The notes under the pieces: model-generated
What the model saw: only the letters and a program-made list of their open reading frames with translations
Told to the model about the DNA's origin: nothing
The model's database searches: none
In this document: piece after piece, positions 19,806 to 32,329 of the stretch
Layout of the letters: each line of letters opens with the position of its first letter
Numbering within the stretch: position 1 is the first letter of the stretch
Translations under genes and position numbers: made by a program
Assembly (NCBI RefSeq): GCF_000004825.1
Contig: NW_008805070.1
Span: 1,674,001-1,738,000, forward strand
Length of the DNA: 64,000 bases
Direction: 5' to 3'
From: Heterostelium album PN500
Lineage: Eukaryota > Evosea > Eumycetozoa > Acytosteliales > Acytosteliaceae

Positions 19806-21008
19806 TTATTGTTGAGTGTCCCAATATCGAATAGAAGCATCGGTTGATGCTGAAATAACGATATGTTGCTTTGGATGTGTATCGATTGAAGTGACAACGT
19901 TTTGATGTGCTTTGAGTCTGCCAACGATGTTGCCTTCGACAATGTCCCACAGATAGATGTCGTTGTCCTCGGAACCACTGACCACCAGTGAATCGTCGAA
20001 CACCGTACAACTATTGAGTTTGTATATCGAATTACGATGACCCGAGAAATCATTTAACAAATCACCGGTTTTCTTCTCCAACAACTGAATCGATGAATTC
20101 ATTGCACCGACCAACAAACATTTTTTATCATGTGTTAAATAGATTGATGATAATGCATCTACATTAATAATAAACATAATAATTAATAATTAATATTATT
20201 AGTAAATTGATAAAAAACCGTGGATATAATAGTTGGTTAGATAGTTAGTTATTAGTTTTACTTACGATTTAATTGATCATATTTTAATTTGCCATTTCTA
20301 ATATCATAGATTCTAATTGCACCATCGACACTACATGATATGATTTCGAATTCATCGTCGTTGACAATGACCGATGTAACACTGTCTTGTGCATCTTCGA
20401 TCACCTGAATAGGATCTGCATTTCTAGATTTCAAATCCCATATCTTTATACTCTTATCGTATGATCCTGATAATAAAATGGATTGATCTCTATTCAATGC
20501 AATCGAATTTATTGTCTAAAATATAATAAATAACAATAATAATAATAATAATAATAAGATTATTTAATTAATAAACTAAAACAAAGAAAACAAAACAATC
20601 TACTTTATATATACTTTACATGTGAATGACCTTTAAACTTTCTAATTGTTTCACCTGATGTTATATCCCATTGATAGAGTTGACGCTCTGCACAACTATA
20701 GATATGATTGTTATCAGGCGAACTCTTTACATCCAATACAGGATAGCCATGTCCACTGAATGTATGAATCAATAACTCTTTAGATGGATTCCAAAGCTTA
20801 ATAGTCTTGTCTTGTGATCCACTCAGACAATATTGTCCATCATCTAATTAGGCAAATAAATTAAAAGTTAATATACATACATACATACATATTAGATATA
20901 GTATGATAATATAATATTATTAATAACTACTACTAACTTACTATTAAATCTAACAACTAAAACTGATCCTTGATGTCCTAATAATACTTTACTATTATTA
21001 AATTTCAT
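19806..21008 (-). CDS. wdr83: WD-repeat protein WDR83 / MORG1 orthologue
   Basis: Four exons (21008-20942, 20843-20620, 20515-20266, 20158-19806) join in frame to 297 residues, the usual length for this family. The product is a seven-blade WD40 propeller beginning VLLGHQGSVLVVRFN. Further blades read DGQYCLSGSQDKTIKLWNP, YSCAERQLYQWDITSGET, LLSGSYDKSIKIWDL, SCSVDGAIRIYDIRNG, VVSGSEDNDIYLWDI and VISASTDASIRYWD. The blade order and wording match MORG1/WDR83, a scaffold for ERK signalling in animals that also co-purifies with spliceosomes; which role holds in amoebae is unknown. Introns are 77-110 nt with GTAAGT/GTAAAG donors. It is divergent from the CUE-domain gene 660 bp away. Confidence 0.88.
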
Positions 21009-21670
21009 AACATGTTATTCATTAACAAAAAAATAAAAAAAATTTATGACCAAGTAATAAAAATTCAAAAGAATAAACAAGAGAATTAGACTCTGATCAA
21101 AGAGAGACAGATATGTTGATCGATGGTCATTCAATTTATGAAATTTCTTTTTAATTTTGTTGAAAAATTATTTTGTGCACAATAAAAAAAAAAGAAGTTC
21201 AAATTAATAAATCAAATATTAAAAATTTATTAGAATTTTAAAAATTAATTTATTTCTTTTTTTGATTTTTATTGCACAATAATTTTTATCAATAAATATT
21301 TACAAATTTATAGAAGGTACCGCTAAATATATACAACTCGTTAAATATACAAAATATTGACTAAAGAGAACATATATATAAGTTGAAGTTTTATTTTTGA
21401 TATCAACATTTCTATACAAATTACATTTAATTTAATAAAAAACACAGTGCAACAACAACAACACACAAGAGTAATAATATACTAATTAATATTTGTTTAT
21501 TAATTTTCAAACAAAAAGTTAGTTATATTATATATTTATATACTTATATAGATAGATATTGTTGAATTTACAATTATATTTGTTATATTTGCAATTATAT
21601 TTGTTTAGTTTTGTTTAGTTTGTGGTTATTGGTTGTATATGAACAAAGAGAGATAGGAGAGAGAGAGACG
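21009..21670. other. divergent promoter region of wdr83 and the CUE-domain gene
   Basis: AT-rich with long A and T runs. No additional gene is visible. An in-frame upstream extension of the CUE-domain ORF (from 21611) has no ATG. Confidence 0.5.
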
Positions 21671-23389
21671 ATGGAAGATCATATGATACAGAATAACAAT
21701 AATAATGGAGATAGTGGTGGTGGTGGTGTTGGTGCATCCGTAAATGATGGTATTGGTACGACAACATCAACAACAAGTCCAAAGATAAATAACAACAACA
21801 ACAACAACAACAATAGTGGTAATGATCAGGTATTTGGAGATTCAACAACTACTGCTACCGCTACAAGTAAAGACGATCCCACTAACATTAGATTTGGAAG
21901 TAGTCAGAAGACATTCACTAGTTTGTTCGGTCAGATTCCAATGCCACATAATATTGCGATTCAACAAATCCCATCGCAAGTGGCATCTCTACCGCTTGCA
22001 GATTCAAATCGATATAATAAGAATGGCAATAACAACGAAGACGATCATAGTAATAACAATGGGGACGATCATCACAAGCATCATCATAGAAGCAGTAGAT
22101 TCACACCGTACCGTGCGACTCCACATTTAGATTATCAAGACCGTTTGGAGTTGGTCGAGCAGATCGTTTCGATGTTTCCACTGCTCGAAAAGGATGGCAA
22201 AGTATACTCGATTCTCGAGCGTAACTCGTGGAGCGTCGAGAAGAGCATTCCCGAGTTGCAGAAACGACATGACCAGCAAGAGTTGATTGCTAAACAAGCG
22301 AAAGCATTGGTGCCAAACAATTTGGATGGCAGTGGTGGAAACAACAACAATGGCGGTGGCGGCGACACTATGAACGACTCCCAGGAGATGTCAGAGGGCA
22401 GATCCATTTCATTGTCAGACTCGATGAGCTACGAGGACGAAGACGAAGAGCTGCTCGGCGAGGAAGAAGAAGAGCCGGTCGACGACAACCAGCTGTTCCC
22501 CAAGCTCAAAGAGGACATACAGACACTGAAGGACATCTTTGGCAACACCTATCAAGAGTTTGAACTGAAAGGTTACTATATGATGTGCAACGGCAATTTA
22601 GAGCTGGTCATAGATCAGTTGGTCAACGAACAGAACCAAATCAATAAACTAAAAGAAGAGAAACCATCGGTACAACTACCACCAAGACAACCACTTACAA
22701 GCCGACTTTCCGAAGCTGAGAAGCGTGCTCTACAATTACAGCTCATCGAAGAACAAGAGAAACTAGAAAAGAATTTTGAAACCAAAAAGAAAGAGAAAGA
22801 ATCATCTCATCCAAATAAGAAAACTTATTCACAACAAGATATATTAAAAGTAAGTTAGAAAACGAAACAAAGAACTTATGTTTTTGAACATATATATTCT
22901 AACAATCATTATATATAGGAATTAAAAGAATTATTTGGAAAGACAGTAGAAGAAGGTGTTATAGATTGGGTAGCTTATTCATGCGATTATAATTTAGGAA
23001 ATTGTGTTACTCAGTTGATCGATCTAAAGAACAATGCGTTGATGAAGAAAGGTCAAGCCGCCGCTGCTGCCGCAGGTTTCAAACCACAGTTGGACCCAGC
23101 AGTACAGATGAAGCTTCAGAGTGGTGTTGCTGAGCTTCTTGGTGGAATGGCACCGAAAGCAGAGGCACAGATGACAGACGACACAACCACTCCAACTATA
23201 TTAACATCACAGGTTTCATTTGAATCGTTCCTCACCGACGTCCAAAGCAAGCTTACAGTTCCACATAGCGAAACAAGCACAACCACAACCAACAACAACA
23301 ACAACAACAACAATACAAAGACATCACCTACTAGTTTATGGGAAACATCACAAACCAATATTAAATTAGAAAAAACAGATGATAAGTGA
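21671..23389 (+). CDS. CUE/UBA-type ubiquitin-binding domain protein
   Basis: Two exons (21671-22849, 22919-23389) with a 69-nt intron (GTAAGT...ATATAG) give 549 residues. After an Asn/Gly-rich start there are three CUE/UBA-like helical units. The first is QDRLELVEQIVSMFPLLEKD...ILERNSWSVEKSIPEL (about 155-200). The second is LKEDIQTLKDIFGNTYQEF...MCNGNLELVIDQL (about 275-320). The third is LKELFGKTVEEGVIDWVAYSCDYNLGNCVTQLI (start of exon 2). An acidic linker (YEDEDEELLGEEEEEP) and a charged helix (about 365-385) separate them. CUE domains bind mono-ubiquitin, so a role in ubiquitin-dependent sorting or degradation is likely but inferred. I do not recognise a named orthologue. Confidence 0.8.
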
Positions 23390-23524
23390 TACAGGAGAAT
23401 AATCAATTATATAAAGTTTGTAAAAATATAGAATTCCCTATTTAATAATTAATTATGTTGTTGTAGTTGTTGTTTGTGCAAAAAAAAACAATGATTAATT
23501 TATTTATATTTGATTTATTTATAT

Positions 23525-26500
23525 TTATGATTGTGGAGCGGAATCTAAAAATAGAAATTCTTGTGCAACTATGTAGAAAATATTTTTGAGTAATTCTTTG
23601 ATTTCTTTCTCCGATGTACATATACAATCACTCAGGATGGTGAATAGCTCCAATAGATGTGGTCGTTTGCCACCGAGTAGTGCACTGCTGTTTGGATTCA
23701 TGGAGCTCGATGGCTGATAGATTCCCGGTTGCAGCTGGAGATTGAGTATCTCCTTGAGAATGAACGATACCTCTGTCAATCGGTGGCGGGGCAACGGACA
23801 ATTGCCACTTTGACGCTCGTCCACAACGAATCGCTGTAGCACCTCTTTGCAGCGTTTCAATAGCACTGGCAAGATGATCTTGGCAATCTCGATCGATTCC
23901 GAATTGGTTGTAGAGGCTTTGCCACACACAGAGAAAAGATTCTGATAGCATGCTTGCGATACTTTTTCGCGGCCCTGTGGTGAGAGCATCGATCCTTCAT
24001 TGAGGATCTCAACCAGACGATCACGGATTATCGATACACGCTCCACTCTAATACCAGAGAATCCAACCATCTCTTTGGAAATTGCATTAATTAAATCTAC
24101 ATCGTAACGATCTTCCTCCGTTTTCTTCTCGGGTGACAATGAATTGGCGGCCACATTTCTTTCGTGTAATACAAATGTCTGAATGGAATCGATCAACTCT
24201 GTCCAAATCATATTTCTCTTTATATCATTTAACGAATTTGAATCTTCATTAATTGAAAGTAAACCGAGTGGTAACATCTTTATAAGATTTGATACTGCCA
24301 ACTGTTTAAATAATTAATAATAATTAATTAGTATTCATATGTTAAAGTAAAATTGATTTGATTAAATCATACCTTCCAAACATTTGAATGATATTTTGTA
24401 TATTTAGTCATTATTGCAGAACCAAATACTTTAAGAATATCTTCATAGATTGATGCTCTCATTGAATTGGTGGTTGTTGGATGAAGGAACAATTCACTGA
24501 TTAGCTCCATTGATTTCTCAGTGATGAGAGAATAATAAACTAAATCCTTGGTGATTGCAACATTTGGGAAGATTACTTCACATGACGATGGTGAGTATTC
24601 ATAGGAAATACCAATCGATACATATTTTAATAACATTGAAATAAGTGTTGGGAACAATTCTTCTGTAATTGGTGGCTATAAATAAATAGTAATTAGTAAA
24701 AGTTATTATTATTATTATTATTTTAAAATAAGTAACCAATAAACTTACGAAAGATTTTATCATTTGTAATGTATGAACTTGTGGATTCGATAGATCAGTG
24801 GTTGTCTCTGGAATGTAGAGTCCCAATGGATAGAGAATTTGCAGCACTCTAAGCATTTGGGCGTGATTCAACGATGATTTCGTCTTTTGATAGAGGTCTA
24901 AAAATACTTTAATATAAACAGTCAGGGTTTTGGCCACAGAGGTGGAATCGGTGAGTTTTGTCGACAGTCTCAAAATGGTTTCCCAAACCGATTCACTTAG
25001 CTCATGGTGTGAGCCATCGGTTATATTGGAATTGACGATTTCGTGAAGCGATGAAATCGATGCCATTGAAACCTCTTTACTCGACGACTTTGATTCCGTC
25101 TCCAAAATATTCAGTAGTTTCTCCCATGCCTTGGTGAATGTTGGTAACTGACTCAGAGTATCAAAGAACGTTTTGAATACAATGATCATTCTACCAATTG
25201 GTAATACCTGTGTTTCATCCCATTGTTTCTGTGCTGTATTTCTACTATGATGAACCAATCTACAAATCATAATGGAGTTAATATCTTTACAATTTACATA
25301 CAGTGTAAATAACTACTTACAACATAACACCACCACCTAAATCTGAATCGATTCTTTCTTTATCAGCTAATTCAGAACATTGTTTGACTTCTTCGATGAG
25401 TGGGAATAGAATATTCCAGAGTATGGTTTCGATGAGATCTTTATCGAGGAGATGTAAAAAGTTGGTGAGTGTTTGGAAGAGTGAAACGATCACACCGTTT
25501 CTTATTGCTGGACGTTGATCTATACATAGTTGTTTCATCGAGGTGTATGCACATAACCACATTCTACACATTACGCTCTGCTTTCTCTCTACGTAGAACG
25601 GTGAGGAATTTGGAATGCTTGGTCTGGTTCGGTTACTACTGGACCTATTGTTATTCATTTGAAGCTGTTGACTGTCTTTATCTTCAGTGTTACGAGTTTG
25701 ATCTATGGATTGATTGATTTGTTCGATCGTTGTAGTGTTGTATTTCGAGGTGGCCAATGCATTCTCGTTGGCCAAGAAGTAGGTCAAATCCGACAGCTGT
25801 CCAGAGCTAGCGGTTAAACTGATATTGATATCGGATTTCTGTGATACGAATGCAGAGATTACCTCGATCGTCAGGACAAGACACTCGGGTGTGAGATTCG
25901 AGAGGAACTCATTGCAGATCAACTTGAGACTCTCGAAAGCAATGGGAATGAATGCTTTCTCATTGTTTTGCGCTACTCTTAGCAGGATCGATAGGAGAAT
26001 GGGCCAGGCTGTTGAAAGCGTCTGTCCAGACGATGAGAGTATCTGGTGGATCGATTCCAATATCTTTTCTTTGGTGTCGACATACTGTGAGAACGAGATC
26101 TCCTCGATGGTATTGAAGAACTCGACTTGCATTCTCTCGATATTCCACTTTCTATAGCGTTTCGCTGCAGGCACGTATTCATCCTCCGACTCTGAAGCTG
26201 CTTCGTCGGTGACGTCGTCTTCGTTCTCGCTGGATGGCGGTGCAGGAATGGAGAGTGCCGTCTTTATGATGTTGGTGAGTGAATCTACACCAAACAGACG
26301 TACGTATGCATTCTTATGATTACATGTCTCAACGATATAGGTCGATACAAATCCCCAGAGTTTATCGATTCTACTGAGATTGGCCATCGATGCCTCGACC
26401 AGCTTGTTAATGGCAAACATATTGGTTGGCGAATTAATTTGGAATCCAGATTTCGACAGTGTCTGTTGACACAGCTTGGCAAGTGCGTCAAAGAGGAAGT

Positions 26501-29060
26501 TGATCGATCGCTCATCGAGTTGCGACGATGATTTAAAGAGACTGTTCATTGCTGTTATCAAGATGGGCACTTCACCTTGTCCGATACGCGGACTCGATAC
26601 ATTGTTGACCGATGACGATGAACTGGTACGCTCTTCCTGTTGCTGCTGTTGATGCATTGTTTTCAAAACCTTGTCCCAAGTTTCGAGTGTTTCCAACACC
26701 AATATCCATGCTTCATCTAAAACCGATCCCATACAATGTGCTATATTCAACAGTGTCTTTACGGAGAGGATATTTTTCGAGGTTGGATAGTATTGCGATG
26801 GCGTTAACATTGGCAGTTGATCTCGTTTGTTCTTATCGTCGGCATTGCCAGACTTGTCAAGCATATTAGATGATCTTCCACTGTTTGATTCGCCATCTAT
26901 CGAGATGTCCGATGGCTGTTGGTCGGCAAGCGCAGGTGGAGTCGTTGTCTTGCACAAACAAGTCAACAGAGCATCACGCGGTGCCGACAAATGCAGCTCT
27001 CCACAGGTATTGGTAAACGACTGTAATGATTTCAAGATGATCTGAATCAGCGTTTCATCGGCAGCTTTACTTAGTAGCATAGAGATCGCTGCCAACACTG
27101 CAACCCAACAAGCCGATGCCATTCCATGTGGAAAAGAGTCGACATCGGGATTGTTAATCTCAGCGACCGAGTTGACGATGCCAGTGATACACTCGGTACA
27201 CACCGAGATAATGTAGGATTCACGCACTGCCGGTGCTTCGGTCTGCCAGAGCATATCCATCAGTCTGTTCTTTGCGGTGTTAGTGAATACATAGTGAGAG
27301 CTGTCCAACACGTACAGCGTCTGAACGTATCGACCGATGGACGATGCCATATTCTCAAAGATCTTGGCTGCATTGTTGTCCTTATCGTAGTTCTTATAGA
27401 ACATTCTCAGTAACTGAGGATCTTCACTGTAGACCTTGAACGATTCCAACGCCAACACTTGCATCCAAGGAGTGGAATCACTCTCCAACATCCTAATACT
27501 CTTTGTCAACAAAACATCGGATTCAGTCACCATCACCTCGCTATATTTCGAAATGAACTGAGTAATGATTCTCATTAGTCGAACCGTATGGAAAAAGTCC
27601 ATCTTAAACTTGAAAGACTTTATCAACAACGGACAAACTCTATCTTTTAATACAAATTTAAATTCTTCCAACTGTAGACATAAACAATAATTTAGTTAGT
27701 TAGTTAGGATATAATCTCTACAATATTGTTAATAAACCAACAAACAATAACTTACATGTGTAAATATTGGTTGATGTACAGATATAATCATTTCAATTAA
27801 TTCTAGACCGGTTGCTCTTGAAATGGTGGTAGTTGGTGGTAACCAACATGGATTATCACCACCTGTAATATGACAGAGATCCTGTAATAGGAGATAGGCA
27901 TCACGTGCACAAGGCTTCAGTGATGGTGGTGCTCTATTGTTATTTCCAAGTGTAGGTGACACTGGATCGATCATCGTCGGTGTACTTGCAGTTGCAGAAA
28001 CCGATGATGTTAAAATAGGTGATGAATTACTTGAATTTGTAATTGAAACTCCTCCTTCTTGTTGCTGTTGTTGTGGTTGTTCATCTGTATTATTTGGTGT
28101 TGTTGATACATCTTCATTTGTTGCTGTAGTTGTAGTTGTTGTTTGTTCATTATTATTGTTATTTTCATGTTGTTGATTATCATCATTTGTTGACTCTGTA
28201 GTTGATTGTTGTTGTTGTTGTTGTTGATCACCACCAATTGGATTAAGTTCCATTGTTGCAGCATCATTAGATTGATGATCATCTTCATTATTACTATTGT
28301 TGTTGTTGTTGTTGTTATTACTATTATTCATCTCTAAAACTACACGATCAAATATGATTCTTGTGATTTGTGGTAATGTTGCAGATGATGTCTTTTGAAT
28401 CGATGTATTCTTACTGCAATGCAATCGAAAACATAATACCAAACACTGTGCCAACAGATCATCGTGTAGATCATGCAATGTAGTTATCAAAATAAGTAAT
28501 CCTTGTAAAACCTTTAGCTGCACCGGTTCTTCACTACCAATATCGATCAACATTGACATCTTACTTAGAATCAATGGTAATGTTGTCTGTGTGATAATAA
28601 TAATTATTAATATTAATATAACTATATATATATATCCTCTAACCTAATAACTTATAACATACAATTGAAACAGCGGATTGAGAAATCAACTTTAGAATTG
28701 AACCAATTGCAATCGATACCATCTTTTGATTCTTGGTATCACATGACATTAAGAATGGTTTTAATACATCTTCTGATTTTGAAAGTGCTATTATGATATT
28801 ATAATTATATTTATGATATTAATTAACTAACAATATATCTAGATTATACAATACATACCAACTATTAATGTTTCTATTGATGTTGATTGCTCTTCTATGT
28901 ATTTCAATTTTAGAATACCACGTTCACTTGCCTCTTTGATGGCAGGGAACTTTGAACGTGCCTCTTGAGATATCGATCTCAACTCTGTTTGCAATACAGT
29001 GAGTAATCCCAAGCCATTTGCCTTTGGTGTATTACCACCTGACATAGATGGTGTATTCAT
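23525..29060 (-). CDS. mon2: MON2 homologue (large Arf-GEF-like trafficking scaffold)
   Basis: Seven exons close in frame: 29060-28859, 28787-28663, 28586-27756, 27671-25321, 25259-24749, 24675-24373, 24301-23525. The product has 1,699 residues, close to the roughly 1,700 of human MON2. The N-terminus (LLTVLQTELRSISQEARSKF, VLKPFLMSCDTKNQKMVSIA, LLILITTLHDLHDDLLAQCL) is the DCB region shared with BIG/GBF Arf-GEFs. HEAT-like helices fill the rest; the Sec7 catalytic domain is absent, as in all MON2 proteins. MON2 works at the Golgi/endosome with Dopey and a flippase. Exon 3 contains Asn/Gln/Thr runs inserted in a conserved region, a typical amoeba expansion. It is divergent from calnexin. Confidence 0.93.
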
Positions 29061-29633
29061 ATATCAGATGAATAGTAAATTCAATTATATAATTTTAATT
29101 ATTTTAATCTAATGTGTCAACTTTATTATTATTATTATTATTATTATATTATTATTATCAATTAATAACTAACACACATATAAATAAAGAAGAACTAGCA
29201 TTAAACTAATCTAAAACTAATTAAAACTGACTGAAAAATGAATATAATAAAATGTAATAAAAAAGTTTTTATTGTTTTTTTTTTAATACTTTTATGTGTT
29301 ATGTAAAAATTGGAGGTGTGTGGTGTGTGGTTACTTTATTGAACTTCATAATTTTGCAAAGAGTGGTGAGTCATCTTTTTTTATCATTTAAAAATCACAC
29401 ACTTCAATTCATCAAAAATTTAATAAGTCTGTGTTTTTTTATTATTTTTTTTATTATTTATTATTATTTTCATTTCAAACACTTTAGATCTACCAAAGTA
29501 AGTTGTTGTTGTTTTTTTTTTTTTTGAAGATTGTTGCAACAATCATTTTACTTATTTAATTTTTAATTTATAATATATTTTATATTTATATTATATTTAT
29601 ATATAAATAATAAACTATATAGTTTAAAAAGAA
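29061..29633. other. divergent promoter region of mon2 and calnexin
   Basis: Contains a long TTA microsatellite near 29123-29160 and poly(T) tracts near 29275 and 29513. No gene content is recognised. Confidence 0.5.
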
Positions 29634-31211
29634 ATGAGAATTGTATATTTAACAATTATATTATCAATTGTTATTGGAAGTGTATTGTCATTTACACCGG
29701 GACAATCGACAGTGTTCTTTGATGACTTTCAATCGTTGAGTCAATCGCGTTGGGTGAAATCGGTCAATTCAGAGGCGGACTTTGAGATCCGTGCTGCCGA
29801 TAACACATTCGATCCATCGGACAAGGGAATGGTGCTCCCTCAGTTGGCCAAGCGTTACGCCATCACCAGTAAGCTGGTGAAACCGATCGATAACACCGGC
29901 AAGGAGTTGTTGGTTCAGTACGAAGTCAAGTTGCAAAACGGATTGGACTGTGGTGGTGCCTACATCAAGTTGTTCCAAGACACCGAGAATTTCGACGTCG
30001 AACAGGTCAATGGAAACACACCGTACTCGATCATGTTTGGTCCAGACAAGTGCGGTTCCGACAATCGTATCCACTTCATTGTACAATCGAAGAATCCAAT
30101 CACCAAGACCTTCCAGGAGAAGCTGATCGAAGCCAAGCCAGCCGTAAAGACCGACACTCTCTCGCATCTCTACAGTTTGCACATCAAGCCCGACAACACC
30201 TTCGTTATCTACCTCGACCAGGTCAACGTCTACGAGGGTTCCTTCCACAAGAACTTTGTTCCAGCGTTCAATCCACCCAAGGAGATCGATGATCCCTCCG
30301 ACCACAAGCCAGTCGACTGGGTCGACGACGAGAAGATGCCCGATCCAGAAGCTGTCAAGCCAGACGACTGGGATGAAGACCAACCATCGAGAATCACTGA
30401 TCCCGACGCCGTCAAGCCAGCCGAGTGGTTGGACAACGAGCCAGAGTACATCCCATCGCCCGACGAGGAGAAGCCATCCGAGTGGAACGACGAAGACGAC
30501 GGAGAATGGGAGGCACCAATGATCCCAAATCCACGTTGCCAAGACGGTATGTGTGGAAAGTGGGCCGCCCCAATCATTCCAAACCCATTGTACAAGGGTA
30601 AGTGGTCCGCTCCAATGATTGACAATCCACTCTACAAGGGTGTCTGGAAGGCCAAGCAAATCGCCAACCCCGAGTACTTTGAGATCGAGAATCCATACAT
30701 CGTCGAGAAGATCGGTGCCATCGGTGTCGAGATCTGGACCATGTCACCAAACATCTACTTTGACAACTTTATCATTACCCACGACAAGTCGGAGGCCGAC
30801 CGTTTGGCCGCCGAGACCTGGGCTCCAAAGTTCAAGTTGGAGAAGGAGCGTCAAGCCAAGGAGGAAGAAGAAAAAGCCAAAAAGTTGAATCCAGAGCTCT
30901 CACTCGTTGACCAAGCTTTGATGTACATTGATATGTTCACCGTCTACGCCAAGGAGAATCCAGTCCCAGTGATTGGTGCTGCCGTCCTCGGTCTCCTTCC
31001 ACTCTTGATCTGTATGGTCAAGCCATCATCATCCGCCGCTCAAACTACCAAGGCAAACACCACCGCTGGTAGTACCAACACCACCACTACCACAACAACC
31101 AAGAAGCAATCTGAAACTCCACAAATTGAATCAGACTCATCTGAAGAAGAAGAGGAAGAAGAGGAAGAAGAAAAGCCAAAATCAAAAAAGAGAACTTCAA
31201 AAGTTAATTAA
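29634..31211 (+). CDS. cnxA: calnexin, ER lectin chaperone
   Basis: An intronless 525-residue product. The signal peptide MRIVYLTIILSIVIGSVLS is followed by the luminal lectin domain (FFDDFQSLSQSRWVKS, CGGAYIKLF, MFGPDKCGSDNRIHFI). The P domain shows type-1 repeats (DPEAVKPDDWDED, DPDAVKPAEWLDNEP) and type-2 repeats (GKWAAPIIPNPLYKG, GKWSAPMIDNPLYKG). One membrane span (PVIGAAVLGLLPLLICMV, about 445-462) and a cytosolic Ser/Glu-rich tail follow. Calnexin holds monoglucosylated glycoproteins in the ER during folding. Codons end in C or G far more often than in neighbouring genes, the pattern expected of a highly expressed amoeba gene. Confidence 0.97.
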   Translation: MRIVYLTIILSIVIGSVLSFTPGQSTVFFDDFQSLSQSRWVKSVNSEADFEIRAADNTFDPSDKGMVLPQLAKRYAITSKLVKPIDNTGKELLVQYEVKLQNGLDCGGAYIKLFQDTENFDVEQVNGNTPYSIMFGPDKCGSDNRIHFIVQSKNPITKTFQEKLIEAKPAVKTDTLSHLYSLHIKPDNTFVIYLDQVNVYEGSFHKNFVPAFNPPKEIDDPSDHKPVDWVDDEKMPDPEAVKPDDWDEDQPSRITDPDAVKPAEWLDNEPEYIPSPDEEKPSEWNDEDDGEWEAPMIPNPRCQDGMCGKWAAPIIPNPLYKGKWSAPMIDNPLYKGVWKAKQIANPEYFEIENPYIVEKIGAIGVEIWTMSPNIYFDNFIITHDKSEADRLAAETWAPKFKLEKERQAKEEEEKAKKLNPELSLVDQALMYIDMFTVYAKENPVPVIGAAVLGLLPLLICMVKPSSSAAQTTKANTTAGSTNTTTTTTTKKQSETPQIESDSSEEEEEEEEEEKPKSKKRTSKVN

Positions 31212-32329
31212 ATAGTAGTTATATAATATAGATAATCATTTTAATTAGGTTGTTTTTTTATTTTGTTTGATTAATTTAAATTACGCTATATTTTTTCTTT
31301 ATGTTTTTTATTGATTGTATTCAATTGAATATTTAAACATCAAGTGAATTTGGTATAGCTTGATATTAGTGATTCTTAATGATACATTAAACAATTCCTT
31401 TGGGCGTCCCAACGAAGCAATATAAAACGAATAGTTTAACTGTTCATCCTTTTCTGTATTGGATTTGCATTCTTCTGAATTGGGAAGAAACTCATTCATC
31501 ACTAATTTAAGAGAAACATTTAGAAACTTGATATCTTTGCTTAACCTAAGTTAAAAAGTTAAATAATAATTAAATTTAACTTTGATTTAGATAATATTAT
31601 TGATTAATAATTATGATTGGTGTTCTTTTTGTACAGGACACAAGAATACAAATCCTAAAAATTATGAACTTTTGATTTTGTATTTTTAAAATAAACTGAG
31701 GTTAAGAAGATATGAAGAAGTTGGTTTGGTGATCTTGATCTCTTGATCTCTTGAAAATAAAATAATAGAATTGGGAGAATCCACAAAAAGATGAATTATT
31801 TAATTGTCTTACAATTATTAATTAATGACTTTAGTAATAAAAATAAAAATGAGTAAAACTTCCGGTATAATCTCCTTTTAATTAATTATACCGATTCAAT
31901 TTCTATTATATAAAAATTAAACATCATAATATTGATGATGTAATTGAAAAAAAATAAAATGAAAAATCATTCCGAAGGTGTCCAAATAATCATCACATGT
32001 TTTTTGATTTTCGAAATGCAAACAAACTAAAAAATAAAATAAAAATAAAAATAAATCCAATCAAAATGATTTTGAAATTGGGATCTATTGCCAATTAAAT
32101 CACACGAGCAAATTGGTGTTTTTTTTTGATGGGCAAACAAAGATTTTCATTTGAACTTTTTTTTCTATTTTGTAACCCAACAATGATTAAAAGAAATTAT
32201 TGATTTTGATTGATTTATTTCTATTATTTTTGAACAAAATATTAAAGAACTGGTTCATACTATGTTCATTATGAAAAATAATAATATTTAAAGTTTTCTA
32301 AAATCACATATTTTTATATATTTAAAAAA
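31212..32329. other. intergenic with one doubtful minus-strand ORF
   Basis: A minus-strand frame at 31308-31550 (KDIKFLNVSLKLVMNEFLPN...ELFNVSLRITNIKLYQ) looks protein-like and is preceded by a possible acceptor (TTAACTTAG). No matching upstream exon is visible, so it is probably a remnant. The rest is AT-rich with no recognised gene. Confidence 0.4.

Noticed and set aside
21611-21670. N-terminal extension of the CUE-domain protein
   Set aside because: No ATG in the extension; the first ATG at 21671 is the sensible start.
29769-30659. 296-codon open frame on the minus strand
   Set aside because: It lies entirely antisense to calnexin. Its Trp/Val/Leu-rich product mirrors the codon bias of the real gene and shows no domain.
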